Origin: Quatrionicoccus australiensis
Lineage (GTDB): Bacteria > Pseudomonadota > Gammaproteobacteria > Burkholderiales > Rhodocyclaceae
Reading direction: 5' to 3'
Assembly (NCBI RefSeq): GCF_020510425.1
Contig: NZ_JAHBAH010000001.1
Location: 2,027,001-2,091,000, forward strand
DNA length: 64,000 bases
Part shown: piece after piece, positions 16,322 to 24,550 of the stretch
Layout of the letters: each line of letters begins with the position of its first letter
Position numbering within the stretch: position 1 is the stretch's first letter
Notes under the pieces: model-generated
Told to the model about the DNA's origin: nothing
Databases searched by the model: none
Seen by the model: the letters and a program-made list of their open reading frames with translations, nothing else
Made by a program: the position numbers and the translations under genes

Positions 16322-18975
16322 GCTGGCATGCCGAGACGGCCGCGGCCGTCGCCCAACACCTTGAGGTCGACACCGCTGCCGGCCTGAGCGACGAAGAAGC
16401 CGCCCGCCGGCTGCTCGAACACGGCCCCAACCAGCTCAGCGCCGTGCCCGGCCGCCCGGCCTGGAAGCGCTTTGCCGACCAGTTGATCCAGCCGCTGGTC
16501 CTCGTCCTGATCGGCGCCGGGGTGGTCACCGCCGGCCTCGGCGAAGGGGTGGACTCGAGCGTCATTTTCGCCGTCGTGCTGCTCAACGCGGGCATCGGCT
16601 ACTGGCAGGAAGCCAAGGCCGAAGGCGCGCTGGCAGCGCTCGCCAGAAGCGTCGCGACACCGGTCACCGTGCGCCGCGGCGGCCACCGCCAGCAAATGGA
16701 CGCCAGCCAGCTGGTGCCCGGCGATATCGTGCTGCTCGCCGCCGGCGACCGCGTGCCGGCCGACCTGCGCCTCTTCCTCGAACACGAACTGCACACCGAC
16801 GAATCGATGCTGACCGGCGAATCGCTGCCGGTCGCCAAACACACCGACGTGCTGCCCGCCGACACCCTGCTCGCCGAACGCCTGAACATGGCCTATGCCG
16901 GTGCCACCGTCGTCGCCGGGCAGGGCTGCGGCCTGGTCATTGCCACCGGCGATGCCACCGAAACCGGGCGCATTGCCGACCTGATCGCCAGCGCGCCGGA
17001 ACTGGCAACGCCGCTGACCCGCAAGATGGCGACCTTCTCCAACTGGCTGTTGTGGGCAATCGGCGGCCTGGCGCTGCTGACCGCCGGCGTCGGCCTGCTG
17101 CGCGGCGAATCGGCATTCGAGATGTTCATGGCGGCCGTCGCGCTCGCCGTCGGCGCCATTCCGGAAGGCCTGCCGGCCGCCGTCACCGTCACGCTGGCGA
17201 TCGGCGTCGCCCGCATGGCCAAGCGCCGGGCCATCATCCGGCGTCTGGCCGCGGTCGAAACCCTGGGCAGCACGACGGTCATCTGTTCCGACAAGACCGG
17301 CACCCTGACCGAAAACGCGATGACCGTGCATGCGCTGCTCTGCGCCGGCCGGCACTACGCGGTCAGCGGCCACGGTTACAACCCGGAAGGCGACATCCGC
17401 CTCGATGAACAGCCGGCCGGCATCGCCGGCGCCCTGCGCGAAGCCCTGGTTGCCGGCGCCCTGTGCAACGATGCCAGCCTGGCACGCAGCGGCCAGCACT
17501 GGAAAATCACCGGCGACCCGACCGAAGCCGCGCTGCTCGTCGCGGCGCGCAAGGGCAAGCTCGAAGAACACACCCTGCAGGCGCTGTTCCCGCGCCAGGA
17601 CGTCCTGCCCTTCGATGCCACCCGCCAGTACATGGCGACGGCACATGCCGGCGATGCCGGCCAGATCATCTACATCAAGGGCGCGCTGGAAAAACTGCTG
17701 CCGCGCTGCGTCGACCGTCTGGACGAGCACGGCCAGTCAGTTCCGTTCGCAATCGCCGAAATCGAGGCCGCCGCCCGCAGCCTGGCCGAGCAGGGCATGC
17801 GCGTGCTGCTGCTCGCCCGCCGCCTCAACCGGCCGGGCGCCGCACTCAACGACGACAGCCTGCATGACCTGACCCTGCTCGGTCTGGCCGGCATGATCGA
17901 CCCGCCGCGCAAGGCGGCGATTTCGGCCATCCGCAACTGTCACTCGGCCGGCATCCGGGTCAAGATGATCACCGGCGACCATGCCGTCACCGCGCTCGCC
18001 ATCGCCGCGCAGATCGGCATCGATGCCAGACAGGCGCTGACCGGCCGCGAGCTGGCCGAACTCGACGAAGCGGCGCTCGCCGTCGCCGCTCACGCAACCG
18101 ACGTCTTCGCCCGCGTCGAACCGGAACAGAAGCTGCGCCTGGTCCGCGCCCTGCAGGCGCGCGGCGAGGTCGTGGCGATGACCGGCGACGGCGTCAACGA
18201 CGCGCCGGCGCTGAAGCAGGCCAATATCGGCATCGCCATGGGCCGGGGCGGCACCGAAGTCGCCAAGGAAGCGGCCGCCATGGTGCTCACCGACGACAAT
18301 TTCGCCAGCATCGAGGCGGCGGTCGAGGAAGGGCGCGGCGTCTGGGACAATCTGGTCAAATTCATCACCTGGACGCTGCCGACCAACTTCGGCGAAGGCC
18401 TGGTCATCGTCGCCGCCATCCTCTTCGGCTCCACCCTGCCGATCACGCCGCTGCAGATCCTCTGGATCAACATGAGCACCGCCGTGCTGCTCGGCCTGCC
18501 GCTCGCCTTCGAGCCGATCGAGCGCGGCATCATGCGCCGCGCGCCGCGCCGCCTGGAAACGCCGGTGCTTGATGCCGCGCTGATCCGGCGCATCGTGCTT
18601 GTCTCCATCCTGCTGCTCGCCGGTTCGTTCGGACTGTTCCTGTGGGAACTTAAACAGGGGCACACGCTGCCCGAAGCGCGCACCGTAGCGGTCAACGTCT
18701 TCGTGATGGTCGAAATGCTTTATCTCTTCAACTGCCGCTCGCTGACCCGCAGTTTCTGGAGCCTCGGCCTCTTTTCCAATCTCTGGGTATGGGGCGGCAT
18801 CGGCAGCATGGCGCTGCTGCAATTGCTGCTCACCTATTGGCCGCCGCTCAACCGCGTTTTCCAGACAGCACCGATCGGCTGGCAGGAGTGGGGCGAAATC
18901 TTTGCGGTCGGCATCGCCAGTTCGTTGCTCATCGGTCTGGAGAAATACTGGAGCCACGCCCGGCATTCAGCGTGA
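16270..18975 (+). CDS. P2-type cation-transporting ATPase
   Basis: A 901-residue P-type ATPase. An N-terminal cation-ATPase domain ('GLSDEEAARRLLEHGPNQL') is followed by the actuator motif 'DESMLTGESLPV' and the membrane motif 'PEGLP'. The phosphorylated aspartate D341 lies in 'CSDKTGTLT', then come 'KGALEKLL' for nucleotide binding, 'MITGDHAVTA' and 'MTGDGVNDAPALKQA'. PEGLP and the cation-ATPase C-terminal domain place it with P2 (Ca2+/Na+/K+-type) pumps rather than heavy-metal P1B pumps. There is no CPx motif or N-terminal metal-binding domain. The exact ion is uncertain. Confidence 0.92.
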   Translation: MALPDPAVSAPDDTSTVSWHAETAAAVAQHLEVDTAAGLSDEEAARRLLEHGPNQLSAVPGRPAWKRFADQLIQPLVLVLIGAGVVTAGLGEGVDSSVIFAVVLLNAGIGYWQEAKAEGALAALARSVATPVTVRRGGHRQQMDASQLVPGDIVLLAAGDRVPADLRLFLEHELHTDESMLTGESLPVAKHTDVLPADTLLAERLNMAYAGATVVAGQGCGLVIATGDATETGRIADLIASAPELATPLTRKMATFSNWLLWAIGGLALLTAGVGLLRGESAFEMFMAAVALAVGAIPEGLPAAVTVTLAIGVARMAKRRAIIRRLAAVETLGSTTVICSDKTGTLTENAMTVHALLCAGRHYAVSGHGYNPEGDIRLDEQPAGIAGALREALVAGALCNDASLARSGQHWKITGDPTEAALLVAARKGKLEEHTLQALFPRQDVLPFDATRQYMATAHAGDAGQIIYIKGALEKLLPRCVDRLDEHGQSVPFAIAEIEAAARSLAEQGMRVLLLARRLNRPGAALNDDSLHDLTLLGLAGMIDPPRKAAISAIRNCHSAGIRVKMITGDHAVTALAIAAQIGIDARQALTGRELAELDEAALAVAAHATDVFARVEPEQKLRLVRALQARGEVVAMTGDGVNDAPALKQANIGIAMGRGGTEVAKEAAAMVLTDDNFASIEAAVEEGRGVWDNLVKFITWTLPTNFGEGLVIVAAILFGSTLPITPLQILWINMSTAVLLGLPLAFEPIERGIMRRAPRRLETPVLDAALIRRIVLVSILLLAGSFGLFLWELKQGHTLPEARTVAVNVFVMVEMLYLFNCRSLTRSFWSLGLFSNLWVWGGIGSMALLQLLLTYWPPLNRVFQTAPIGWQEWGEIFAVGIASSLLIGLEKYWSHARHSA

Positions 18976-18986
18976 AACCGGGCAGT

Positions 18987-18992
18987 TATAAT
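18987..18992 (+). promoter_or_regulatory. putative -10 element before the [2Fe-2S] protein gene
   Basis: A perfect TATAAT in the short gap after the P-type ATPase gene, 23 bases before the ATG and just before an AAGGAG ribosome-binding site. The -35 match is poor. Confidence 0.35.
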
Positions 18993-19014
18993 GCTCAGCC
19001 CCAAGGAGAAAACG

Positions 19015-19323
19015 ATGAGCTATTTCGAACACCACGTCTTCATCTGCACCAACCAGCGCGACGCCGGCGAACAGTGCTGCAACAGCATTGGCGGCTCGGA
19101 AATGTTCGCCTACGCCAAGGACCGCATCGGCCAGCTGAAGAAGAACGGCCCGGGCAATATCCGCATCAACAAGGCCGGCTGCCTCGGCCGCTGCGACCAG
19201 GGTCCGGTCATGGTCGTCTATCCGCAGGAAACCTGGTATTCCTTCATCGACCAGAGCGATGTCGATGAAATCATCGACGAACACCTGCTGCATGGCCGCA
19301 TCGTCGAACGCCTGAAGATCTGA
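19015..19323 (+). CDS. thioredoxin-like [2Fe-2S] ferredoxin
   Basis: A 102-residue thioredoxin-fold [2Fe-2S] protein. The four likely cluster cysteines are C-x(n)-C near the N-terminus ('FICTNQRD...QCC') and 'GCLGRCDQGPVMVVYP' in the second half. Such ferredoxins act as small electron carriers or assembly factors. The ATG at 19015 follows AAGGAG with ideal spacing; the upstream ATG at 18991 lies before the ribosome-binding site. It is followed two bases later by an alpha/beta hydrolase, suggesting cotranscription. Confidence 0.9.
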   Translation: MSYFEHHVFICTNQRDAGEQCCNSIGGSEMFAYAKDRIGQLKKNGPGNIRINKAGCLGRCDQGPVMVVYPQETWYSFIDQSDVDEIIDEHLLHGRIVERLKI

Positions 19324-19325
19324 AC

Positions 19326-19964
19326 ATGAAAGCCCCGGAAGAAAAAATCATCGTCGCCGGCCCGGTCGGCAATATCGACACCATCATGGAGCGGCCGGAC
19401 GCCCCGAAGGGCATTGCGCTGATCGCCCATCCGCATCCGATGGGTGGCGGCGCCAATACCAACAAGGTCGCCTACACGCTGGCCCGAACCTTCGTCAGCC
19501 TCGGCTATGCCGCCTTCCGCCCGAATTTCCGCGGCGTTGGTGGCAGTGAAGGCGAGCACGACGAAGGCATCGGCGAAACCGACGACCTGCTCGCCGTGCT
19601 CGAAGAAGCCAAACGCCGCTGCGGCGACCTGCCGGTCGTGCTGGCCGGCTTCTCGTTCGGCGCCTACTGTCAGACCCGCGTCGCCAAGCGCCTGGCCGAA
19701 GCCGGGCATCCGGCGCAGCGCCTGGTCCTGGTCGGCACCGCCTCCGGCCACGTCGAAGGCAGCCGCCAATACGACACCGAAGCCGTGCCGCACGACACCA
19801 TCGTCATCCATGGTGCCGACGACACGCTGGTGCCGCCCGCCAACGTCTACGCCTGGGCGCTGCCGCTCGACCTGCCCGTAGTCATGGTGCCCGGCGCCGA
19901 CCATTTCTTCCACCGGCGTCTGCACCTGATCCGCGACATCATCACGCGCGCCTGGCGACACTAA
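19326..19964 (+). CDS. alpha/beta hydrolase, COG2945-like
   Basis: A 212-residue alpha/beta hydrolase with the family start 'IALIAHPHPMGGG', 'RPNFRGVGGSEG', the nucleophile serine in 'AGFSFGAYCQ', the acid in 'HGADDTLVPP' and the histidine in 'GADHFFHRRL'. The substrate is unknown. It is tightly spaced between the [2Fe-2S] gene and the ABC ATPase, which starts at the next base after its stop. Confidence 0.88.
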   Translation: MKAPEEKIIVAGPVGNIDTIMERPDAPKGIALIAHPHPMGGGANTNKVAYTLARTFVSLGYAAFRPNFRGVGGSEGEHDEGIGETDDLLAVLEEAKRRCGDLPVVLAGFSFGAYCQTRVAKRLAEAGHPAQRLVLVGTASGHVEGSRQYDTEAVPHDTIVIHGADDTLVPPANVYAWALPLDLPVVMVPGADHFFHRRLHLIRDIITRAWRH

Positions 19965-20882
19965 GTGACGGCACTCAGCGTCTCCAATCTGCGCAAGGTC
20001 TATGGCGGCACGGAAGTCGTCGCCGGCCTGTCCTTTGCCGTCGAACCCGGCATCTGCTTCGGCCTGCTCGGCCCGAACGGTGCCGGCAAGACGACGACGC
20101 TGCGCCTCTGCCTCGGCCTGACCGGCCCGGACAGCGGCGAAATCAGCCTGAACGGCTGCGCCATTCCGGTCGATGCCCAGCAGGCGAGGGCGCGCGTTGG
20201 CGTGGTGCCGCAGTTCGACAACCTCGATCCGGATTTCACGGCCAGCGAGAACCTGCTCGTCTTCGGCCGCTATTTCGGCCTCAAGGACGCCGACGTCAAG
20301 GCGCGCATCCCGCAACTGCTCGAATTCGCCGGCCTGACCGGCAAGGCCGACGCCCGCATCGCAACGCTGTCCGGCGGCATGAAGCGGCGTCTGACCCTGG
20401 CCCGCGCCCTGGTCAACGACCCCGATATCGTCTTTCTCGACGAGCCGACCACCGGCCTCGACCCGCAGGCCCGCCACCTGATCTGGGATCGACTGAAACA
20501 ACTCAAGTCGGCCGGCAAGACGCTGATCCTGACGACGCATTTCATGGATGAGGCGGAGCGCCTGTGCGACCGACTGATGGTCATCGACCACGGCAAGAAG
20601 ATCACCGAAGGCAGCCCGCGCCAACTGATCGCCGAGCACATCGAACCGCAGGTCATCGAAGTCTATGACGAAGCCGGCGGCAACCTGGGCGCCTTCGTCG
20701 AGGCCAATCGGCAACTCGCCGAACGCGTCGAAACGAGCGGCGAAACCGCCTTCTTCTATTGCCGCGAACCGCGCGAACTGCTCGCCCGACTGGCTGCCGC
20801 CGACGGCCTGCGCTACCTGCACCGCGCCTCCAACCTGGAAGACGTCTTCATCAAGCTGACCGGGCGCGAATTGCGCGATTGA
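19965..20882 (+). CDS. ABC transporter ATP-binding protein, NodI/DrrA-like
   Basis: A 305-residue ABC ATPase. Walker A is 'GPNGAGKTT', the Q-loop follows in '[13 protein letters not shown]', the signature is 'LSGGMKRRL' and Walker B '[12 protein letters not shown]', then the H-loop '[12 protein letters not shown]'. The C-terminal extension after residue 220 and '[15 protein letters not shown]' are typical of the NodI subfamily, which pairs with a NodJ-type permease. The only such permease in the window lies about 5.9 kb downstream at 26773. Start is GTG 19965, directly after the previous stop. Confidence 0.9.
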   Translation: MTALSVSNLRKVYGGTEVVAGLSFAVEPGICFGLLGPNGAGKTTTLRLCLGLTGPDSGEISLNGCAIPVDAQQARARVGVVPQFDNLDPDFTASENLLVFGRYFGLKDADVKARIPQLLEFAGLTGKADARIATLSGGMKRRLTLARALVNDPDIVFLDEPTTGLDPQARHLIWDRLKQLKSAGKTLILTTHFMDEAERLCDRLMVIDHGKKITEGSPRQLIAEHIEPQVIEVYDEAGGNLGAFVEANRQLAERVETSGETAFFYCREPRELLARLAAADGLRYLHRASNLEDVFIKLTGRELRD

Positions 20883-20901
20883 AGCAAGCGGGAAAGCACT
20901 C

Positions 20902-21348
20902 ATGAAACTCAACAAGCAGGCCGGCGTCTGGGCCATCATCTATTGCCCAGCGGCCGGCACCTTCCTGTTCGGCAGGCGTTCCGAGACGGTCAACAAGCCC
21001 GGCGTCTGGAATTTCTTCGGCGGCCATGTCGATCCGGGCGAAACGCCACAGCAGGCCTTGCTGCGCGAACTCTCGGAAGAAGCCGGTATCGAGCGCAAGG
21101 GCGATGATCTGGTCCACTTCGGCGGCGTCAGCGATAGCGAAATCCAGGGCCTGGGCTACGTCGAAGCCTTGCGCGAACTGCATTACTACCTGCTGCTCGC
21201 CGACAGCGAATTCGAACCCCGACTCAACCACGAACATTCCGAATTCCGCTGGCTGAAGCCGCACAACCTGCCGCACAACCTGAACCGTCCCTCGGCCATC
21301 GCCATCAATATCGGTCTGATCCAGAAAGCGCTGCAACTGGCGGCTTAA
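20902..21348 (+). CDS. Nudix hydrolase
   Basis: A 148-residue Nudix protein with a complete Nudix box (residues 41-63: G41, E47, R55-E56, E59-E60, G62), the metal-binding helix that cleaves nucleoside-diphosphate-linked compounds. The substrate is not predictable. It starts 20 bases after the ABC ATPase gene. A GC-rich hairpin at 21349-21365 follows the stop. Confidence 0.9.
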   Translation: MKLNKQAGVWAIIYCPAAGTFLFGRRSETVNKPGVWNFFGGHVDPGETPQQALLRELSEEAGIERKGDDLVHFGGVSDSEIQGLGYVEALRELHYYLLLADSEFEPRLNHEHSEFRWLKPHNLPHNLNRPSAIAINIGLIQKALQLAA

Positions 21349-21365
21349 CCCCGGCCAGGCCGGGG
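21349..21365. terminator. hairpin between convergent genes
   Basis: A seven-base-pair GC-only stem (CCCCGGC / GCCGGGG) with a three-base loop lies directly after the Nudix stop and before the stop of the leftward lectin-like gene. No long T run follows on either strand, so it is a plausible but not classical terminator. Confidence 0.4.
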
Positions 21366-21377
21366 GATTGCCGCAAA

Positions 21378-22187
21378 TCAGTCCTTGCGCCGCAGCAAGA
21401 CCAGCAGGATACCCAGCCCGAGCAGCACGCTCAGGCCGATGAGCAGCAGGGTGTGGGATTTTTCTTCCGGGACAACGACGGTAGTTTCTCCCGGCACGAC
21501 CACAACCTTCTGCTCCGGAAGAATGGTGAGCGCAAAGCGGGTAATTCTCTGGTCGGCAAAGGCTGCGCCGGTCGCACCGGTGAAACCGAGATACATGCTC
21601 GGGCCGAACTTGGCGGCGAGGTCGATACTGACGCTATCGCTGATCGGGAAAGCCTTGCCGTCCACATTGAGCGTACCGCTCATGCTCAGCTGGTGCGCTG
21701 CGGCATCGTAGCTCACGGTCTCGCTGCCAGTGACCAGTTGGGCCGTACCGAGCGGGGTCGGCGCCTTTTTGCTGGTTGAGGGATTCCCGTCGATATTCAG
21801 ACCCGCCGTATTGTTGAACCAGGTCTGCACCACCGAACCGACGCCATCCAGGCCGAAGTAGGCAAGATAGCTGCCCGCATCGACATTGCCGATCGCATTC
21901 GCACCCTTGTTCTGGAGGACCAGCGCGACGCCGTCCGCCATGTTTTCCCGGCCGGCATTGGCCAGCGAGAAATCGTAGGTCACCGTAAACGAACGGGCCG
22001 TCGCCAGCGGGCTGGTCAACCAGGCGGCGCCACCTTGTCCCTGGAGATTGCCGGTCAGCTGCAACTCGCCGCTTTGCATGGCGGCGGAACCCACCAGATT
22101 GACCTCGCTACCGCTGAAGGTTTCCGCCCTGACCGGCAGGGAAAGCAGTGTTGAGGCAACGGTAATTGCGAGCAGCATGGTGCGCAT
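21378..22187 (-). CDS. exported L-type lectin-like protein with C-terminal membrane anchor
   Basis: A 269-residue protein with a signal peptide (cleavage near 'VRAETF'). A beta-rich domain over residues 22-222 resembles L-type (legume-type) lectins: 'VTYDFSLAN', 'ADGVALVLQNKG', 'SYLAYFGLDGVGSVVQTWFN', 'SMYLGFTGATGAAFADQRI'. A short repeated valine-rich linker ('VVVPGETTVVVPEE') leads to a C-terminal hydrophobic helix and a basic end 'RRKD'. This layout resembles PEP-CTERM-style sorting tails, but the motif reads PEE rather than PEP. A GGGAGA ribosome-binding site precedes the ATG. Function: probably carbohydrate binding at the envelope (inferred). Confidence 0.75.
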   Translation of the reverse strand: MRTMLLAITVASTLLSLPVRAETFSGSEVNLVGSAAMQSGELQLTGNLQGQGGAAWLTSPLATARSFTVTYDFSLANAGRENMADGVALVLQNKGANAIGNVDAGSYLAYFGLDGVGSVVQTWFNNTAGLNIDGNPSTSKKAPTPLGTAQLVTGSETVSYDAAAHQLSMSGTLNVDGKAFPISDSVSIDLAAKFGPSMYLGFTGATGAAFADQRITRFALTILPEQKVVVVPGETTVVVPEEKSHTLLLIGLSVLLGLGILLVLLRRKD

Positions 22188-22519
22188 GATTATCTCCCTT
22201 GAATAAAGACCACCTTATGGTGAGTGTTATTCACTATACATCTTTAAACAGGGTGCTACGCCGTTTGCATAGGCGGAAATTCAATGGGGGCAGGGAAATT
22301 GGTTTTTTGATTCAACCTGACTGTGTTCAAACTCAGAAAACAGGGGGAAAGCCTGCCGGCAGCTTTGTGCCCTTTGCTGCCGTTCGCTACTTGGGACAGC
22401 AGACGTTCAACGGTTGAAGCTACCGGCGCGCTCCAGCGCATCGGGTTGACTGAGATGCTAGGTTGCTCTCTCCGCTGCTTATGCCTTATCTGCGAACAAA
22501 TTATTCGATTCTGGTCACT
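22188..22519. other. intergenic region without a supported gene
   Basis: About 330 bases between the start of the lectin-like gene and the stop of the WG-repeat gene. It is visibly more AT-rich and irregular than the surroundings. Two short open frames on the plus strand lack ribosome-binding sites and family features. Small inverted repeats are present (for example TTCAACGGTTGAA), but no clear terminator or mobile-element end. The lectin-like gene promoter should lie near its left edge. Confidence 0.5.
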
Positions 22520-24502
22520 TTATCTCCATGGAATCCATTCGGGCGATTTGTCACGCTTGCCCGCCTGATAATCCAGCCAGGCGCGATTCCAAAGGACACT
22601 GCTTTCGTACGGGTCATCGCTGAGTTTTTCAGGGCGATGGTGGCTCAAGCTAGTCGGATAGTATTCCTCGCGGCACTCCATGGCATCACGCCTTTGCCCG
22701 TTCGGACCGATCGGGCACCACGCCTTACCGTCCGGCGCAGCCGCCCATGTAACGCCTTGTTTGAAGCAGGACAGCGCGCGAAACTGCGGCTCAATGACTG
22801 TTTTTCCTTTGCCGTCTTGCAAGCCCCACAGGCCAGCCTTCTCGAAGAAGCGCAATCCGCCCTCGCAGTTCAGTGTCGGCTCGGGGGTTAGCCTATCTCT
22901 GGCAGGCTTTTCAACGCGCTTACCGTAGGCATTGATCCATTGGGGGGCTTTACCTTCGTCCACGACGAATATGCCTTCGCGATCCGGTCGCAGCCGAGCA
23001 AAGCGGGGCTTGACAGTGAAGGCGCCGGAGCGGTCGATGACCCCCCATTTTCCATCGACTTGAACAGCCGTGTGGTTTCCGAAAAATGGATAGAGGTTCT
23101 CGAAGCCATTCTTGCCACCGAGGGCGGACCCGTCCTCCAAGACAATGAACCACTTTCCATTGCGCTTGGCTGAGAAGGGTCCCGGGCAATCTTTCCTCTG
23201 GAAATATCCAGTATCAAATGGACCGACCGACTGACTATCCCCCGGTCTTCGAAATTCAACGGTATCGCCGCGCTGAACGATGGTCAGGCCGCCAGGACAC
23301 TCGACTATAGTCTTCGCGTCGAGTTGGTCCGGAATCAGGCGCCCGTTTGGATCGATGCTGTACCAGGTTTTGCCGATCCGACCACGCGGCAACTTGCCGT
23401 CGTCGCTAATCTCAACCTTGTCGAAATAGCGATCGGCGAGCAGCGTGCCATCGGCGCGCACGATTCCCTCTCTGACCTCGTTCTGCGTGCCATCCGGATT
23501 GTACTGTTTGCCCTCCAGAGCAAGACCGTACCCTCCACGCCAGTAGCTGAGTTGCGCGAACTTCAAAGGCACGACAAGTTTGCCCTCGCCATCAACAGCG
23601 CCGCGACGAAGGGCCTCCCGACGCTGTTGCGGAGGTAGCGAATAGTCTGGCATCGACTCGACAATTGCATGCGTTTCCGACAGCCATTGCACGTGATGGT
23701 ATCGTGGGGTCACCTGCCAGGTCCCGTCACCCCGCATGAGGCCCCAGATGTCTTCGTTGTGATCATCCTTGCTGCCAGCCCAGATAAGTCCGCGTTCCGG
23801 CTTGTCGAAACGTTGGAACTTCAGCTTCTGATCGGAAAGCCATCCTTTGGAGACATGGTAAAGACCCGCGCCATTCATCAGTACGAAGGCAAACGGATCG
23901 GAATACGCCTCCAATTGCTCGCCGTCGGATGAAGATCGCGCCGGCTTTTCCTGCAAAGGTTCTGCGATGAAAGTTCCTCCGGCAAAGGGGATGATCCGCT
24001 TGAATTCCGGCGACACAACAAGCTTCCCTGATCGATCAATAATCCCGGATGCATTGTTCAGCCGGATTTCCGCATACGCACCTGTAAAGAAGCCTGCGTT
24101 CTGAAAGCGAGGCTTGATAACAACCGTTCCAGTCGTATCAATAAAGCCATACTGCCCTTCAATGCGAACGGCAGCGAAGCCTTCGCTGAACGGCTTGGCA
24201 ACTTCGAATCGCTGAGGAATCCGCTCCACCCGGCTGTCTTTTTCGACATAGCCGCAGAGCTGGAACGGGCCGCCGCATTGCGGGAATAGTTCGGCGCCGC
24301 CCTCCGCTGTCAGCGCAGACAAGGGAGCAAGCAAAGTGAGGGTTGCGATAGCCAACGGGCCAGTTCGCCCAAGCCGAATCTTTAACCGTTCCGTGAAAAG
24401 GTGCACAGGAATTCTTTCGTATTCATCGGCGCGCCCGCCGAAAAAAAGCACGCTAAGCCAAAAGCATAACCGCACATCGGGGGGAATGTCTGCAATCGGC
24501 AT
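22520..24502 (-). CDS. WG-repeat-containing exported protein
   Basis: A 660-residue frame with repeated WG-type units such as 'GQYGFIDTTGTVVIKPRF', 'ASGIIDRSGKLVVSPEF', 'GKWGVIDRSGAFTVKPRF' and 'GLWGLQDGKGKTVIEPQF', spread over residues 100-620. WG-repeat proteins are of unknown function, often exported. A GTG at 24406 would put a good signal peptide at the very N-terminus ('GPLAIATLTLLAPLSALTA'); the ATG at 24502 adds 32 residues in front, so 24406 may be the real start. Codon use is less GC-biased than in the neighbours, suggesting horizontal acquisition. Confidence 0.8.
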   Translation of the reverse strand: MPIADIPPDVRLCFWLSVLFFGGRADEYERIPVHLFTERLKIRLGRTGPLAIATLTLLAPLSALTAEGGAELFPQCGGPFQLCGYVEKDSRVERIPQRFEVAKPFSEGFAAVRIEGQYGFIDTTGTVVIKPRFQNAGFFTGAYAEIRLNNASGIIDRSGKLVVSPEFKRIIPFAGGTFIAEPLQEKPARSSSDGEQLEAYSDPFAFVLMNGAGLYHVSKGWLSDQKLKFQRFDKPERGLIWAGSKDDHNEDIWGLMRGDGTWQVTPRYHHVQWLSETHAIVESMPDYSLPPQQRREALRRGAVDGEGKLVVPLKFAQLSYWRGGYGLALEGKQYNPDGTQNEVREGIVRADGTLLADRYFDKVEISDDGKLPRGRIGKTWYSIDPNGRLIPDQLDAKTIVECPGGLTIVQRGDTVEFRRPGDSQSVGPFDTGYFQRKDCPGPFSAKRNGKWFIVLEDGSALGGKNGFENLYPFFGNHTAVQVDGKWGVIDRSGAFTVKPRFARLRPDREGIFVVDEGKAPQWINAYGKRVEKPARDRLTPEPTLNCEGGLRFFEKAGLWGLQDGKGKTVIEPQFRALSCFKQGVTWAAAPDGKAWCPIGPNGQRRDAMECREEYYPTSLSHHRPEKLSDDPYESSVLWNRAWLDYQAGKRDKSPEWIPWR

Positions 24503-24550
24503 TCCGGGGCAAGGTCCGCTCCTGGCCGTCTCCCGTCCTCCCCCACCCCA

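Noticed and set aside
15949..17730. Long leftward open frame of 593 codons
   Set aside because: It is antisense to the VanZ-like and P-type ATPase genes, both of which have clear motifs.
22199..22568. Two small rightward open frames in the gap after the lectin-like gene
   Set aside because: No ribosome-binding sites, no recognisable features, and composition like non-coding DNA.
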